In this document: positions 14,605 through 24,300 of the stretch, in pieces
How the letters are laid out: each line of letters starts with the position of its first letter
Position numbering within the stretch: the stretch's first letter is position 1
Source of the DNA: Amorphoplanes friuliensis DSM 7358
GTDB taxonomy: Bacteria; Actinomycetota; Actinomycetes; Mycobacteriales; Micromonosporaceae
DNA: 64,000 nucleotides
Direction of reading: 5' to 3'
NCBI RefSeq assembly: GCF_000494755.1
Contig: NC_022657.1
Coordinates: forward strand, 4,378,001-4,442,000
Translations under genes and position numbers: made by a program
The notes under the pieces: model-generated
Told to the model about the DNA's origin: nothing
The model's input: the letters and a program-made list of their open reading frames with translations, nothing else
The model's database searches: none

Positions 14605-16845
14605 ATGGGCGTGCAGTCACCACCGTGGCGCGGCCGTCGGCTGTCGTCACCCGCTGCCTTCGCCCTGGTGGTCGTCGTGCTCGCCGGTCAGGTCGTGGCG
14701 GCGTTCGACGGTGAGCTGAGGAAGTACATCCTCGGGCTGTCGGTGCTGCTCCTGGACGCCCTGGGGGTGGTCGTCAGCCTCCGCGCCGGTCGCCGGGGCA
14801 ACACCGTCGCCTGGCAGATCGTCAGCGCCGGCCGGCTCTTCTCCCTGATCGGCGTCGTCACTCTGGCCGCCTCGGTGGCCACCCTGAGCCATGGCTGGTG
14901 GTGGATCGGCGTCGTCAGCCGCCTGCTGATGTTCGTGCTGCTCGCCGCGGCTGCGCTCGTCGCGCCGGCGCAGCGGCTCTCCGGCCGCCAGCGGTACGCG
15001 TTCGCCGCCGAGGCCGTCACCGTGCTGGGCGCCGGCTTCATGGTGGTCTGGTACTTCGTCATCAACCCGGCCATCGACGGCCACCCCCCGCAGGACCTTT
15101 GGGTGGCCGAGATCGGCTATCCGATCGGTGATCTCCTCCTGCTCACCGGCGCGGCCGTCGTGGTCCTCCGCGGCACGATCAGCCGCCTGTCGAGCCCGCT
15201 CACCATGTACGTCGGTGGCCTGGTGTGTTATCTCGTCGGTGACGCCATGTGGTCCGCGCTGGGGGTCCACGGCGTGGAGGCGTCCGAATCGCCGTTCGCC
15301 GGGTTCTTCCTGGTGATCGCCTCCCTGCTGATCACCCTCTCGGCGATGCTGTACCAGCCGATGGCTCCCACGCGCTCGCGGAGCCGGACGGCGCGGGCGT
15401 CGGCCTGGTCGACACACCTGCCGACGTTCGCGGTGGCTGTCGGAGGTCTGCTTCTGCTGGTCGTCACCGTGCGCGAGAACGACATGCTGCCCTGGGGCGG
15501 TCTGGTCCTCGGCCTGATCGTGATGGCGAGTGCGATGGCCGCCCGGCAGATGTTCTCCCTGCGGGACACCCGGGACCTGGTCGTCTCGGACCTGCTGACC
15601 GGGCTGGCGAACCGCACCGGGCTGGACAATGCGATCACCCGGGCGGTCAAGCGCCGGGAGCACGTCGCGGTCCTGCTCATCGACCTCGACGGCTTCAAGC
15701 TGGTCAACGACGCGTACGGGCACGCCGCCGGTGACACGGTGCTGGTCGAGTTCGCCCACCATCTGCGGTCGACGGTGCGGACGAGTGACGTGCCGGCCCG
15801 GATCGGTGGTGACGAGTTCGCGGTGCTGCTGACCGAGATCGTCACGCCGGAGCACGCGACCGCTGCCGCCCAGCGGATCCTGGCCGCGGTGGCGGCGAAC
15901 CCGGTGCGCCTCGGTGAGGACGTTCTGCCGATCCGGGCGAGCATCGGTGTGGCGATCGGGACGGGGGAGGACTCGACCAAGGACCTGCTGCGCCGCGCCG
16001 ACGTGGCGATGTACCAGGCGAAGCGGGCCGGGACCCACGCCTGGGTCCTGCACGATCCGTCGATGATCGACCGGCGCGCCGAGGATGCCGCCCTCTCCGA
16101 CGATCTGGCCGCCGCGCTGGACCGCGGTGAGCTGAACGTGCTGTTCCAGCCGATGGTGGACCTGGTCAGCGGCCGGCCGATCGGCGCGGAGGCCCTGGTC
16201 CGGTGGCAGCACCCGACCCGCGGTGTGGTGTCGCCGGTGCGGTTCATCCCCATCGCCGAACGCTCCGGGATCATCACCGAGATCGGGCTGTTCGTGCTGG
16301 AGCAGGCGCTGCTGCAGTTGAAGGCGTGGCGGCAGCCGCTCTACATCAGCGTCAACCTCTCACCGCGGCAGCTGAGCGAGCCGACGATCGTGCACGACAT
16401 TCTTGCGGTGCTGGGCCGTACCGGAATGCCGCCCGAGTCGTTGGTCCTGGAGGTGACGGAGTCGGCGATCGTGGACGAGAACACGGGCATCGCTGCCCTG
16501 CGGGCGTTGCGGGAGCACGGCATCCGGGTCGCCATCGACGACTTCGGGACCGGGTACAGCTCGCTGCAATACCTGACGCGTCTGCCCGTCGACATCCTCA
16601 AGATCGACCGCAGCTTTGTCGGCGAGCTCAACGGCACCCCGGCGGGGTCGGCGATCACCGAGGCTGTCATCCGCCTGAGTCAGGTCCTGAATCTGACCAC
16701 GGTGGCCGAGGGCATCGAGACAGCGGAGCAGGCCGCCGAACTGCTCACCCTGGGCTGCGACACCGGACAGGGCTACCTGTACGCCCGGCCGCTGCCCGGA
16801 CCCGACCTCGACGACCTCATGACCGCCGTCCGAGCGGACGCCTGA
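14605..16845 (+). CDS. Membrane GGDEF-EAL protein (cyclic di-GMP turnover)
   Basis: A 746-residue protein. Roughly ten hydrophobic helices occupy residues 15-310 and could form an integral sensor domain. The GGDEF domain follows with an intact RIGGDEF (residues 399-405). The EAL domain has GAEALVRW (EAL at 529-531), the DDFGTGYSS loop and KIDRSFV, so both cyclase and phosphodiesterase sites look complete. I chose the ATG at 14605 with GGGGAG upstream; an in-frame ATG at 14557 is possible. The HAD gene begins four bases after its stop. Confidence 0.92.
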   Translation: MGVQSPPWRGRRLSSPAAFALVVVVLAGQVVAAFDGELRKYILGLSVLLLDALGVVVSLRAGRRGNTVAWQIVSAGRLFSLIGVVTLAASVATLSHGWWWIGVVSRLLMFVLLAAAALVAPAQRLSGRQRYAFAAEAVTVLGAGFMVVWYFVINPAIDGHPPQDLWVAEIGYPIGDLLLLTGAAVVVLRGTISRLSSPLTMYVGGLVCYLVGDAMWSALGVHGVEASESPFAGFFLVIASLLITLSAMLYQPMAPTRSRSRTARASAWSTHLPTFAVAVGGLLLLVVTVRENDMLPWGGLVLGLIVMASAMAARQMFSLRDTRDLVVSDLLTGLANRTGLDNAITRAVKRREHVAVLLIDLDGFKLVNDAYGHAAGDTVLVEFAHHLRSTVRTSDVPARIGGDEFAVLLTEIVTPEHATAAAQRILAAVAANPVRLGEDVLPIRASIGVAIGTGEDSTKDLLRRADVAMYQAKRAGTHAWVLHDPSMIDRRAEDAALSDDLAAALDRGELNVLFQPMVDLVSGRPIGAEALVRWQHPTRGVVSPVRFIPIAERSGIITEIGLFVLEQALLQLKAWRQPLYISVNLSPRQLSEPTIVHDILAVLGRTGMPPESLVLEVTESAIVDENTGIAALRALREHGIRVAIDDFGTGYSSLQYLTRLPVDILKIDRSFVGELNGTPAGSAITEAVIRLSQVLNLTTVAEGIETAEQAAELLTLGCDTGQGYLYARPLPGPDLDDLMTAVRADA

Positions 16846-16849
16846 CCGC

Positions 16850-17482
16850 ATGGGAACGCCGCACCTGCTGCTCGACTTCGGCGAGGTCATCAGCGTCGCC
16901 CAGCCCGCGGCGGACGTCTCGGCCCTCGCCGCCCTGGCGGGACTGCCGGTGGACGCGTTCTCCCGGCTCTACTGGGCGCACCGGCCTGCGTACGACGCCG
17001 GAGGCACCGCCCGCGACTACTGGACGGCGATCATGGGCGCCGCGCCCGGCGGCAGCCTGCTGCGCCGGCTCGTCGAGCTGGACGTGGCGAGCTGGCTGCA
17101 CCTCAACCAGGAGACGCTGCGGCTGCTCGACACCGTCCACGCCGCCGGCACGCCCGTGTCGCTGCTCTCCAACGCACCCCACGACCTGGCCCGCGAGCTG
17201 GACCGGCACACTGGCCTGGCCGCCTTCGCGCACCGGATCTTCAGCGCCGACCTGGCCCTGGTCAAACCCGACGCCGGCATCTACAGCGCCGCTCTGGCGA
17301 CCCTGGCCGCCGCCCCCGCCGACGTCGTTTTTGTCGACGACCGGCCGGTCAACATCGCCGCGGCCGAGGCCCACGGCATCCGCGGGATCGTCTTCACCGG
17401 CACACCCGGCTGCCTGAGCGAGATCACCGCCGCGCTCAGCGGCCCTTCAGACACACGAACGGTCCCCGGACCCCGGCACTGA
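16850..17482 (+). CDS. HAD-superfamily hydrolase
   Basis: A 210-residue HAD protein of the haloacid dehalogenase/epoxide-hydrolase-N-terminal branch. Motif I is LLLDFGEVIS with the nucleophile Asp, motif II is SLLSNAP, the motif III Lys is in ALVKPDAGIY, and motif IV is VVFVDDRPVNI. The residue two after the nucleophile is Gly, as in this branch, rather than the acid Asp of phosphatases, so classical phosphatase activity is less certain. It follows the GGDEF-EAL gene closely and converges with the Ntn-hydrolase gene with a 47-base overlap. Confidence 0.87.
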   Translation: MGTPHLLLDFGEVISVAQPAADVSALAALAGLPVDAFSRLYWAHRPAYDAGGTARDYWTAIMGAAPGGSLLRRLVELDVASWLHLNQETLRLLDTVHAAGTPVSLLSNAPHDLARELDRHTGLAAFAHRIFSADLALVKPDAGIYSAALATLAAAPADVVFVDDRPVNIAAAEAHGIRGIVFTGTPGCLSEITAALSGPSDTRTVPGPRH

Positions 17483-17972
17483 AACGCTCGGCCGCGGCCA
17501 GCGCGGTCTTCACCCGGCGGCGCGGCGTCAGAGCCGTGCCGGCCGTCGCGTAGAGCGCGCCGAGCGCGATCTGATCGCCGCAGCCGACCGCCGCAAAACC
17601 GTCCGCGGCCTTGGCGACCTGATAGTCGTCGTAGACGGCGTAGAGCCTTCCCTTCACACCGACCAGGAACGTGCCGCCCTCCTCGCGGTCGTTTTCCTTC
17701 GCCGCCCAGCCGCCGGCCTTCAGGCACTCCCGCACGGCGTCGATGAACGTCGTCGCCATGAACGCGTCGAGCCCGCCGGTGGGCTTGGGCAGGGCCAAGG
17801 AGTAGCGGATCAGCTGGCCCATCCGGAACGACGTCGTGAAGCCGAACAGGTAGCGGTCCTTGCGAAAGACCTTCGTATCGGCGCGGACGGTCAGGCTCAT
17901 GCCCGAGACCCCCGCGCTGTCGCCTCCGATGTAGACGGACCCCGACTGCGCCAGACCGACTATTGCCGTCAT
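17436..17972 (-). CDS. HslV/proteasome-like N-terminal-threonine (Ntn) hydrolase
   Basis: A 178-residue protein. Starting at ATG 17972 it reads M-TAIVGLAQSGSVYIGGDSAG, so Met removal would expose Thr1, the Ntn nucleophile. GGD near residue 17 and the Lys in ADTKVF near residue 33 match the Asp17 and Lys33 of HslV and proteasome beta subunits, and YLFGFTTSFRMGQLI follows the HslV GFAGG region. A start nine bases upstream (17981) would bury the Thr, so I reject it; AGGATG precedes the chosen start. No HslU-like ATPase or alpha subunit is adjacent. It may be a stand-alone peptidase or amidase. Confidence 0.8.
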   Translation of the reverse strand: MTAIVGLAQSGSVYIGGDSAGVSGMSLTVRADTKVFRKDRYLFGFTTSFRMGQLIRYSLALPKPTGGLDAFMATTFIDAVRECLKAGGWAAKENDREEGGTFLVGVKGRLYAVYDDYQVAKAADGFAAVGCGDQIALGALYATAGTALTPRRRVKTALAAAERFSAGVRGPFVCLKGR

Positions 17973-18076
17973 GGCACTCATCCTGCCACCGCGTGGTGGT
18001 TATTCGTGAGTGGGGAAATTGTCGCCGTCGCACAGCATGTGCGAATTCCGCCGCGGGTGGCGGCTTGCATAGGAGT

Positions 18077-18093
18077 GGTGATCCGGGATCTCC
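18077..18093. promoter_or_regulatory. Near-palindrome GGTGATCC-G-GGATCTCC upstream of lipase gene
   Basis: An imperfect 8-1-8 dyad (one mismatched pair) lies 32 bases before the lipase-like gene in the divergent gap with the Ntn hydrolase (17973-18124). It may be an operator for either gene. A terminator is unlikely because both genes read away from this site. Confidence 0.25.
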
Positions 18094-18124
18094 TTTTGGC
18101 CCGGCGCCGAGAAGGGTGTAATAC

Positions 18125-19231
18125 ATGAGAGCAATTCCGCGGTGGACAGCAGTATTTCAGGCCACCCTTCTGAGTATTTTCGGCGTCGTCGTCGGTAGTG
18201 GCCCGGCGGCCGCCACGGCAGCGCCGGGAACGGTTCTGTCCTCGGCCGCCGCCACGCTGCCGCCCGAACTGGCGTCGCTGGGGACCGGCAAACGGATCGA
18301 GTACGTCTCGACCAATCTGTCCGGCGGCGCGGTCACGGTCACCGGTCTGGTGATCACGCCGAAGAAGAAGACGCACCGGACCGTCGTCTGGGGGCACGGC
18401 ACGACCGGCATCGCCGATCAGTGCGCGCCGTCCGACCACCCCGCCGTGTTCTGGCCCGAGGCCCGCGCTGCCGTGGCTGAGCTGCTCAAACGGGGCTGGA
18501 CGGTCGCCGCCCCGGACTACCCGGGCCTCGGTACGCCGGCACCGCACCCGTACCTGGTCGGGGGCACGACCGCCCGCTCGATGATCGACAGCGTCAAGGC
18601 CGCCCGCAGCCTCGACAGCTCCCTCTCGACGCAATACGCGATCGACGGCCACTCCCAAGGCGGCCAGGGTGCGCTCTTCGCGGGTCAGCTGGCCCCCTCC
18701 TACGACGGCCCGCTGGTCCTGCGCGGCGTCTCGGCGATCGCGCCGGTCTCCAATGTCGACCTGCTCGCGCCCGCCATTCCCGGGACGCCGGGACAGGGTT
18801 ATCTGGTCATGGCTCTTTACGGCCTGAATGCGGTGGAACCGGGCTTCGATCCGCTGTCGGTGCTCGCGCAGCCGGCGAAACAAAGGGTTCCCGTGCTGCA
18901 GAGCGGATGCCTCTACGAGGTCCTCGAAAAATACATGTCATTGACGCCGCATCAACTTCTGAACGGTGGCGCACTGCCTCCCGCGGTGGTGAGCAAACTG
19001 GCGTACTACGACAACCCGGCCCAGTCGGCCCCGAGTGCGCCGATGCTCATCGTGCAGGGCACCGACGACGAGGCGGTCCCGTACGACATCACCGCAGGCG
19101 CGCTCCTCGATCAGCTCGATGACTACTCCCAGCCCGTGACCTTCGTACCGTTGGAGGGCCAGAACCACGACGGCGCTGTTGTCGCCTCCACCACCCTGGT
19201 GGCCGACTGGCTCGCGGGCCGTTTCAGCTAG
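18125..19231 (+). CDS. Secreted alpha/beta hydrolase, secretory-lipase-like
   Basis: A 368-residue protein with a Sec signal peptide (about residues 1-33, ending near AAATAAPG). The hydrolase core has the oxyanion segment VVWGHGTTG, the nucleophile elbow DGHSQGGQG with Ser at about 177, the acid in VQGTDDEAVPY and the His in GQNHDGAV. This matches the secretory lipase/esterase family. The first part of the gene is less GC-rich than its neighbours, with codons such as ATT and AGC. It overlaps the convergent unknown gene by eight bases. Its substrate is not known. Confidence 0.85.
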   Translation: MRAIPRWTAVFQATLLSIFGVVVGSGPAAATAAPGTVLSSAAATLPPELASLGTGKRIEYVSTNLSGGAVTVTGLVITPKKKTHRTVVWGHGTTGIADQCAPSDHPAVFWPEARAAVAELLKRGWTVAAPDYPGLGTPAPHPYLVGGTTARSMIDSVKAARSLDSSLSTQYAIDGHSQGGQGALFAGQLAPSYDGPLVLRGVSAIAPVSNVDLLAPAIPGTPGQGYLVMALYGLNAVEPGFDPLSVLAQPAKQRVPVLQSGCLYEVLEKYMSLTPHQLLNGGALPPAVVSKLAYYDNPAQSAPSAPMLIVQGTDDEAVPYDITAGALLDQLDDYSQPVTFVPLEGQNHDGAVVASTTLVADWLAGRFS

Positions 19232-19901
19232 ACCAGGCGAGGTCGATCAGGACGTCGTTGCCGAGGGTGGCAGCCACGGAGCAGTGCAGCCCGAGCCGGT
19301 CGATCCGGCCGTCGCGCGGACTCCAGGGCCTGCCACCCTCGGGGATGCCGAGCACGGCGCCGAGCGCGTCGATCGTCGGCTTCCACAGAGTGGTCCAGGA
19401 CCGTGCCGGGCCGACCGTGAAGGCCACCTCCAGCCGGACCGGCCCGTCCGGCAGCACGGTTACCCCGGTCAGCTGATCGCGGATCTGCTCCTTGTAACCG
19501 ACCTTGCCGGACGAGACGGTGGTGCGGATCGTCGACCGGACGGGGAACACGACCGGTCGCGCCTGCTCGACGCGGACGAACGAGTCCGGGCCGGTGTACT
19601 TGGTCGCCCACACGCTGACGAAGTCCCGCCCCGCCTGCTTCCGGAGGTGGGCGGCCAGCGGGTACAGGTAGTTGTCGAGGTCGTGGTGGTCGAGAAGCTT
19701 GATCGTCTCGGGCAGGCCGATGTCGAGGCGCAGCGCGAGCGGCCCGGTGAGCCGGGCCAGCACCGGCTCCAGCAGCAGGCGGGTCGAGGAAAGGTAGTCC
19801 AGCAACCGGATCTGGCCCGGGTGGGTGCTCTTCTCCCAGCTGGCGAGGCGCGGTAGGTGGGTGAGCTTCTCGGCGGTGCCGTCCGGACGGGCATAGGGCA
19901 T
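19224..19901 (-). CDS. Unknown protein, weakly RusA-like
   Basis: A protein of about 225 residues that I do not firmly recognise. The region from about 45 to 110 contains ALRLDIGLPE, then HHDLDNYLYPLAAHL and VSVWATKYTG, a layout loosely like the RusA fold, whose DLDN motif holds catalytic Asp residues. A later part has KPTIDALGAVLG and ends DVLIDLAWSS. No signal peptide or membrane helix. The start may be ATG 19901 or ATG 19913. It is divergent from the Ser/Thr kinase gene 90 bases away. A nuclease role is only a possibility. Confidence 0.6.
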   Translation of the reverse strand: MPYARPDGTAEKLTHLPRLASWEKSTHPGQIRLLDYLSSTRLLLEPVLARLTGPLALRLDIGLPETIKLLDHHDLDNYLYPLAAHLRKQAGRDFVSVWATKYTGPDSFVRVEQARPVVFPVRSTIRTTVSSGKVGYKEQIRDQLTGVTVLPDGPVRLEVAFTVGPARSWTTLWKPTIDALGAVLGIPEGGRPWSPRDGRIDRLGLHCSVAATLGNDVLIDLAWSS

Positions 19902-19991
19902 GCGACCGAGCATCGCAGAGGACGCGGCGGACGCGCGTGGCATGATGCGCGGCGGTTGGCTGCGGCGGGCAGTCCGGGCGGGCGGGGAACG

Positions 19992-21350
19992 GTGTTGCTG
20001 CAGGTGGGGCAGAGGCTCGGCGGCCGGTACAGGCTCGAGGTCCGGATCGGGGCCGGCGGCATGGGCGAGGTGTGGCGCGCCGTCGACGAGGTGCTCGGCC
20101 GGGTGGTGGCCGTCAAGGCGATGCTGCCCCGGATAGCCGATCAGCCCGACTTCGCCCGGCGGTTCCTGGTCGAGGCCAAGGCCATGGCCAGTGTCAACCA
20201 CGGTGCTGTCGCGGCGATCCACGACTACGGCAGCGACGACGGCATCACCTTCCTGGTGATGGAGTTCATCGACGGCGAGTCGCTGTCCCAGCTGCTGGGG
20301 CGGGCCGGGCGGCTCGGAGCCGCCGACACGATGCACCTGATCGCGCAGGCCGCCGACGGGCTGCAGGCCGTTCACGACCGGGGGATCGTCCACCGCGACA
20401 TCAAACCCGCCAACCTTCTCGTACGCCGGGACGGCTCGCTGCTGATCACCGACTTCGGCATCTCCCGCACCCACGACGGCACGCAGCTCACCGTTTCCGG
20501 GGCGGTGCTGGGCACACCGACGTACCTGTCGCCGGAGCAGGTGCTCGGCCGGCCGGCCACCGCGCAGAGCGACGTGTACTCACTCGGCCTCGCCGCTTAC
20601 GAATGCCTGGCGGGGCAACGGCCCTTCGGCGGGGAGAACCCCTACGCGGTGGCGTTGCAGCGGTTGCAGGCCGGACCACCGCCGCTGGGCGCCGACGTCC
20701 CGCGGGCGGTGGCGGCTGTCGTCGACCGGGCGCTGGCGATCGAACCGGCCGACCGCTGGCAGTCGGCCGCGGAGCTGGCGACCGCGGCCCGCGCGGCGAT
20801 GCACGGCGGCTCACCGCAGGCAGTGGCCGTGAGGCGCCGGGCAGTCCCGGGCAGGCGGTGGGCGATCGCCGCCATCTGCCTGGTGATCCTGGTCGTCGGC
20901 GGTGTCACCGCCTGGCAGGTCTTCGACACCGGCGAGAGCCCGAGCATCGCCGGGGCGCCGGTGAGCAACGCCACGCCTCCCGGCCTGGAAGCCTGCGGTC
21001 CGGTGTTCTGCCCGGTCGAGCCGCTCTGCTGGAGCGGACTCACCTCCATCAGCGGCAGGGCAGAACCGCCGTGGCCGGCGGACTGCGCCGAGAGTCACGT
21101 CTGGGAGACGTTCGCCGCGTTCCCGCCGCCCGCGGCGGCCGCAAAAATGCGGGAGGACGAACTCATGACCAACGAGGCCGTCGCCGGTGTCTGCACGGCC
21201 GCCCTGATGAGCTCCCGCAGTCAGGACAGGACCATGACCGAGGGCTGGGTCCGGGACGGCTGGCCGATCCGCGTCGACGGCGGAGGCCCGCGGCTGATCC
21301 ACTGCCTGGCCCGTCCGGAGTCCGGCGAAACGACGGGCGCTGCGTTCTGA
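19992..21350 (+). CDS. Membrane Ser/Thr protein kinase (PknB type) with Cys-containing outer domain
   Basis: A 452-residue Hanks-type kinase. The Gly-rich loop is IGAGGMGEVW, Lys in VAVKAM, catalytic HRDIKPAN (residues 134-141), DFGISR and GTPTYLSPEQ are all present. A single membrane helix lies near residues 288-308 (WAIAAICLVILVVGGVTAW). The outer domain of about 140 residues has six Cys and no PASTA repeat, so it probably senses a different ligand. I chose GTG 19992 preceded by GGGGAA; it puts the kinase fold at residue 10. The gene is monocistronic and converges with the cydDC gene. Confidence 0.9.
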   Translation: MLLQVGQRLGGRYRLEVRIGAGGMGEVWRAVDEVLGRVVAVKAMLPRIADQPDFARRFLVEAKAMASVNHGAVAAIHDYGSDDGITFLVMEFIDGESLSQLLGRAGRLGAADTMHLIAQAADGLQAVHDRGIVHRDIKPANLLVRRDGSLLITDFGISRTHDGTQLTVSGAVLGTPTYLSPEQVLGRPATAQSDVYSLGLAAYECLAGQRPFGGENPYAVALQRLQAGPPPLGADVPRAVAAVVDRALAIEPADRWQSAAELATAARAAMHGGSPQAVAVRRRAVPGRRWAIAAICLVILVVGGVTAWQVFDTGESPSIAGAPVSNATPPGLEACGPVFCPVEPLCWSGLTSISGRAEPPWPADCAESHVWETFAAFPPPAAAAKMREDELMTNEAVAGVCTAALMSSRSQDRTMTEGWVRDGWPIRVDGGGPRLIHCLARPESGETTGAAF

Positions 21351-21353
21351 TCG

Positions 21354-24300
21354 TCACCGGGCGACGGCGATCTCCGCCCGCCGGGCCGGAGACAGCCGGC
21401 CGCCGCGCAGCTCGTAGGTCGCGTCGACCCGGTCGAGGCCTTCGGTGCGGTGGGTGAACAGCAGGACCGTGTGGCCGGCCATGGCCGTGAGCAGGTCGGC
21501 CATCAAGGCCTCCGCGCCGGCTTCGTCGAGGCCCTCGGTCGGCTCGTCGAGGACGAGCAGATCCGGGCCGGCGAGCAGGGCCCGGGCGGTGGCCAGGCGG
21601 CGCCGCTGACCGCCGGAGATCGTGCTGCCGCCGGCGCCGACCCAGGTGTCCAACCCGGCGGGGAGGCCGCGGGCCCAGTCGTCGAGCCCGACCCGGGCCA
21701 GGGCCCCGAGCAGCTCGGTGTCGGTCGCTCCGGGCCGGGCCAGCCGCAGATTTTCGCGCACCGTCGAGGCGAACACGTGGTCGGTCTCGTCCCCGACGAG
21801 CACCGTGTGTCCGGTGCCGGTGACCGTTCCCGATCGGGGGTCCAGGAGCCCGGCGAGGACCGCGGCGAGCGTGGACTTGCCACCGCCGGACGGCCCGAGC
21901 ACCGCCACCCGTGACCCGGCCCGGAGGTCGAGGCTGACGTCGCGCACCACCGGCGGCCGATCCGGGTCCCATCCTGCGGACACGTCGCGGATCGCCACGT
22001 CGCCGCCGGTCGTCCCGGCGTACCGGGTCGCTGTGGGCGGCTGCGCGCTGATCTCCTCGAGCCGCGAGACGGCACCGGCCGAGCGCCGCCGGGCCACTGC
22101 GGCGTCGGGCAGCGCCGCGACGGGCTCGCCCAGGGTGACGACGGCGAGCAGCAGCACGGTCGCCCACTCGGCCGACAGGCCGCTGCCCACGGTCACCAGG
22201 GCGGTCCCGGCCACCGCGATTCCCCAGCCCAGCTGGCCCAGCGCCGCCGCGGTCCCGGCCGATCGCGCCGCCCGCGCCTCGAGCCGCGCCAGCTCCCGGC
22301 TCCGCCGATCCGGTACGCCCAGAGCATCGTCCCCGCCCAGCTCCTCGATCACGCCCAGCTCCTCGATCCCGTCGACGGTCTCGACGACGGCGTCGCGCAG
22401 TTCGGCCCGCGCGCGTGCGGTGGCCGCGTCGAGGCGGGCGGCCTGCCGGGAGGCGAGCGCCGGAGCGAGGACAGCACTGATGAGCAGCCCGGCCGCGAGG
22501 GGTACGGCCACGACCGGCAGGACCAGAACGGCCACCGCCGTGACGACGGCGAGGGTGACGGCTGCCGCCAGTGCGGGAAGCCGTCCGCGCAGCAGCCCGT
22601 CGACGCGGGCGTCCACGTCGTCCGCGACCCGGGTCAGCAGGTCACCGCGGCGGCGCAGCCGCGGACCGGGTACCCGCGGCACCAGGTCGGCGAACACCCG
22701 GGACCGCCACTCGCCGAGCCGCGCGAACGCGACGTCGTGCGAGACCAGCCGCTCGAGATAGCGAAGCAGCGGGCGGGCCACGGCACTGCCCCGGACCAGC
22801 ACCACCGCGGTGGAGAGCGTCAGCACGGGCGGCAACGAGGACGCGCGGACGAGCAGCCAGGCGGCGGCGCCGGTGAGCAACGTCCCGGCCAGCCACGACA
22901 AGGCTCCGAGGCCGACCGCGGTTCCGGGCCGTCGCGCCAGCCACCGGGCCGCCATGGAGAACCGCGAAGGTCGCCGAGCCGTTGTCGCGATTGGACCCGG
23001 CAGCCCGGCCACCGCCGGCCCGGCGCTCGACGACGTCGACGCGGGCGACCCGGCCGACGCGATTTCGCCGGTCGCTGTCATCGGGGCGACGAATCGGTCG
23101 TCAGTGGGGGCACTGGCAGGGGCCGGGCCGGGGTGGACGTCGACGATGCGGTCGGCGGCGTCGAGGAGGCCGGGCCGGTGGGCCACGACCAGCACCGCAC
23201 AGCCGCGGTCCGCCGCCGCACGCAACCGGTCGACCACCACCTGCTCGGCGGCGGCGTCGAGGTGGGCGGTGGGTTCGTCGAGCAGCAGCACCCGCGGCTC
23301 GCGTTCGGCGGCCCGCAGGACCGCGGCGAGTGCGAGGCGTTGCTTCTGGCCTGCGGAGACCCCGCTGCCGTGCTCGCCGACGACCGTGCCGGGCTCCAGT
23401 TCGAGACCCAGGCGGGCCAGTTCGGCATTGATGGAGGCGTCGTCGAGGCCGGGGAGGACGTCGGCGACCGTGCGGACGTGGGGGAGGGCCGGGCGCTGGG
23501 GGAGGTACAGCAGGCCGGGGCCGGACAGCTCGATCCGTCCGGCCGTGGCCGGTTGCAGACCGGCGAGGACCCGCAGGGCGGTCGTCTTGCCGGCTCCCGA
23601 CGGTCCGCGCAGCGCGACGATCTCGCCCGGCTGCACCGACAGGCCGTCGAGCGCGAGGGCGTCCACAGCGGAGCCCGGGTGCCGGACACGCAGCCGCGAC
23701 GCGAAGACGGCCGGCCGCGCACCGCCGAGACCGAACCGCCCGTCCGCGGTCAGGGCTTCCGCCGGCACGAGAACAGCCTGGTCACCGGTGGCCGGCAGGG
23801 CCTCGGCAAGGATCTCGTCGACGTCCGCGATCACCGCGGTGGCGTCGGCGCCGGCGTGGTACTTCGCGGCCATCTCGCGCAGTGGCCGGTAGACCTCGGG
23901 CGCCAGCAGGATCACCAGCAGTGCCGGGGCGAGGGGCATCGCGCCCGCGGCCACGCGCAGGCCCGCCTCGACCGCGATCAGGCCGACCGACAGCGTTGCG
24001 ACCAGGTCCAGGGCTGTGGAGGAGAGGAAGGCGACGCGCAATACGCGTACCGTGGCGGAGCGGTGTCTGTCGGACATCTCGCGCACGACGGCGGTCTGGC
24101 GGTCCGCCCGGCCGAAGATCCGCAGGGTCGGCAGGCCGCGGACCACGTCGAGGAAGTGGCCCGCCAGGCGGGCGTCGGCCTCCCACGCCGCTCGGGCCTG
24201 CTTCTGGGTGGCCCAGCCGATGAGGGCGCCGAGCACCGGGATCAGCGGCAGGGTGACCACGGCGATGACCGCCGAGGTCCGGTCGGTCACGGCCATCGCC

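Noticed and set aside
18077..18097. GGTGATCC/GGATCTCC followed by TTTT as a terminator
   Set aside because: Both neighbouring genes are transcribed away from this spot, and the loop is only one base.
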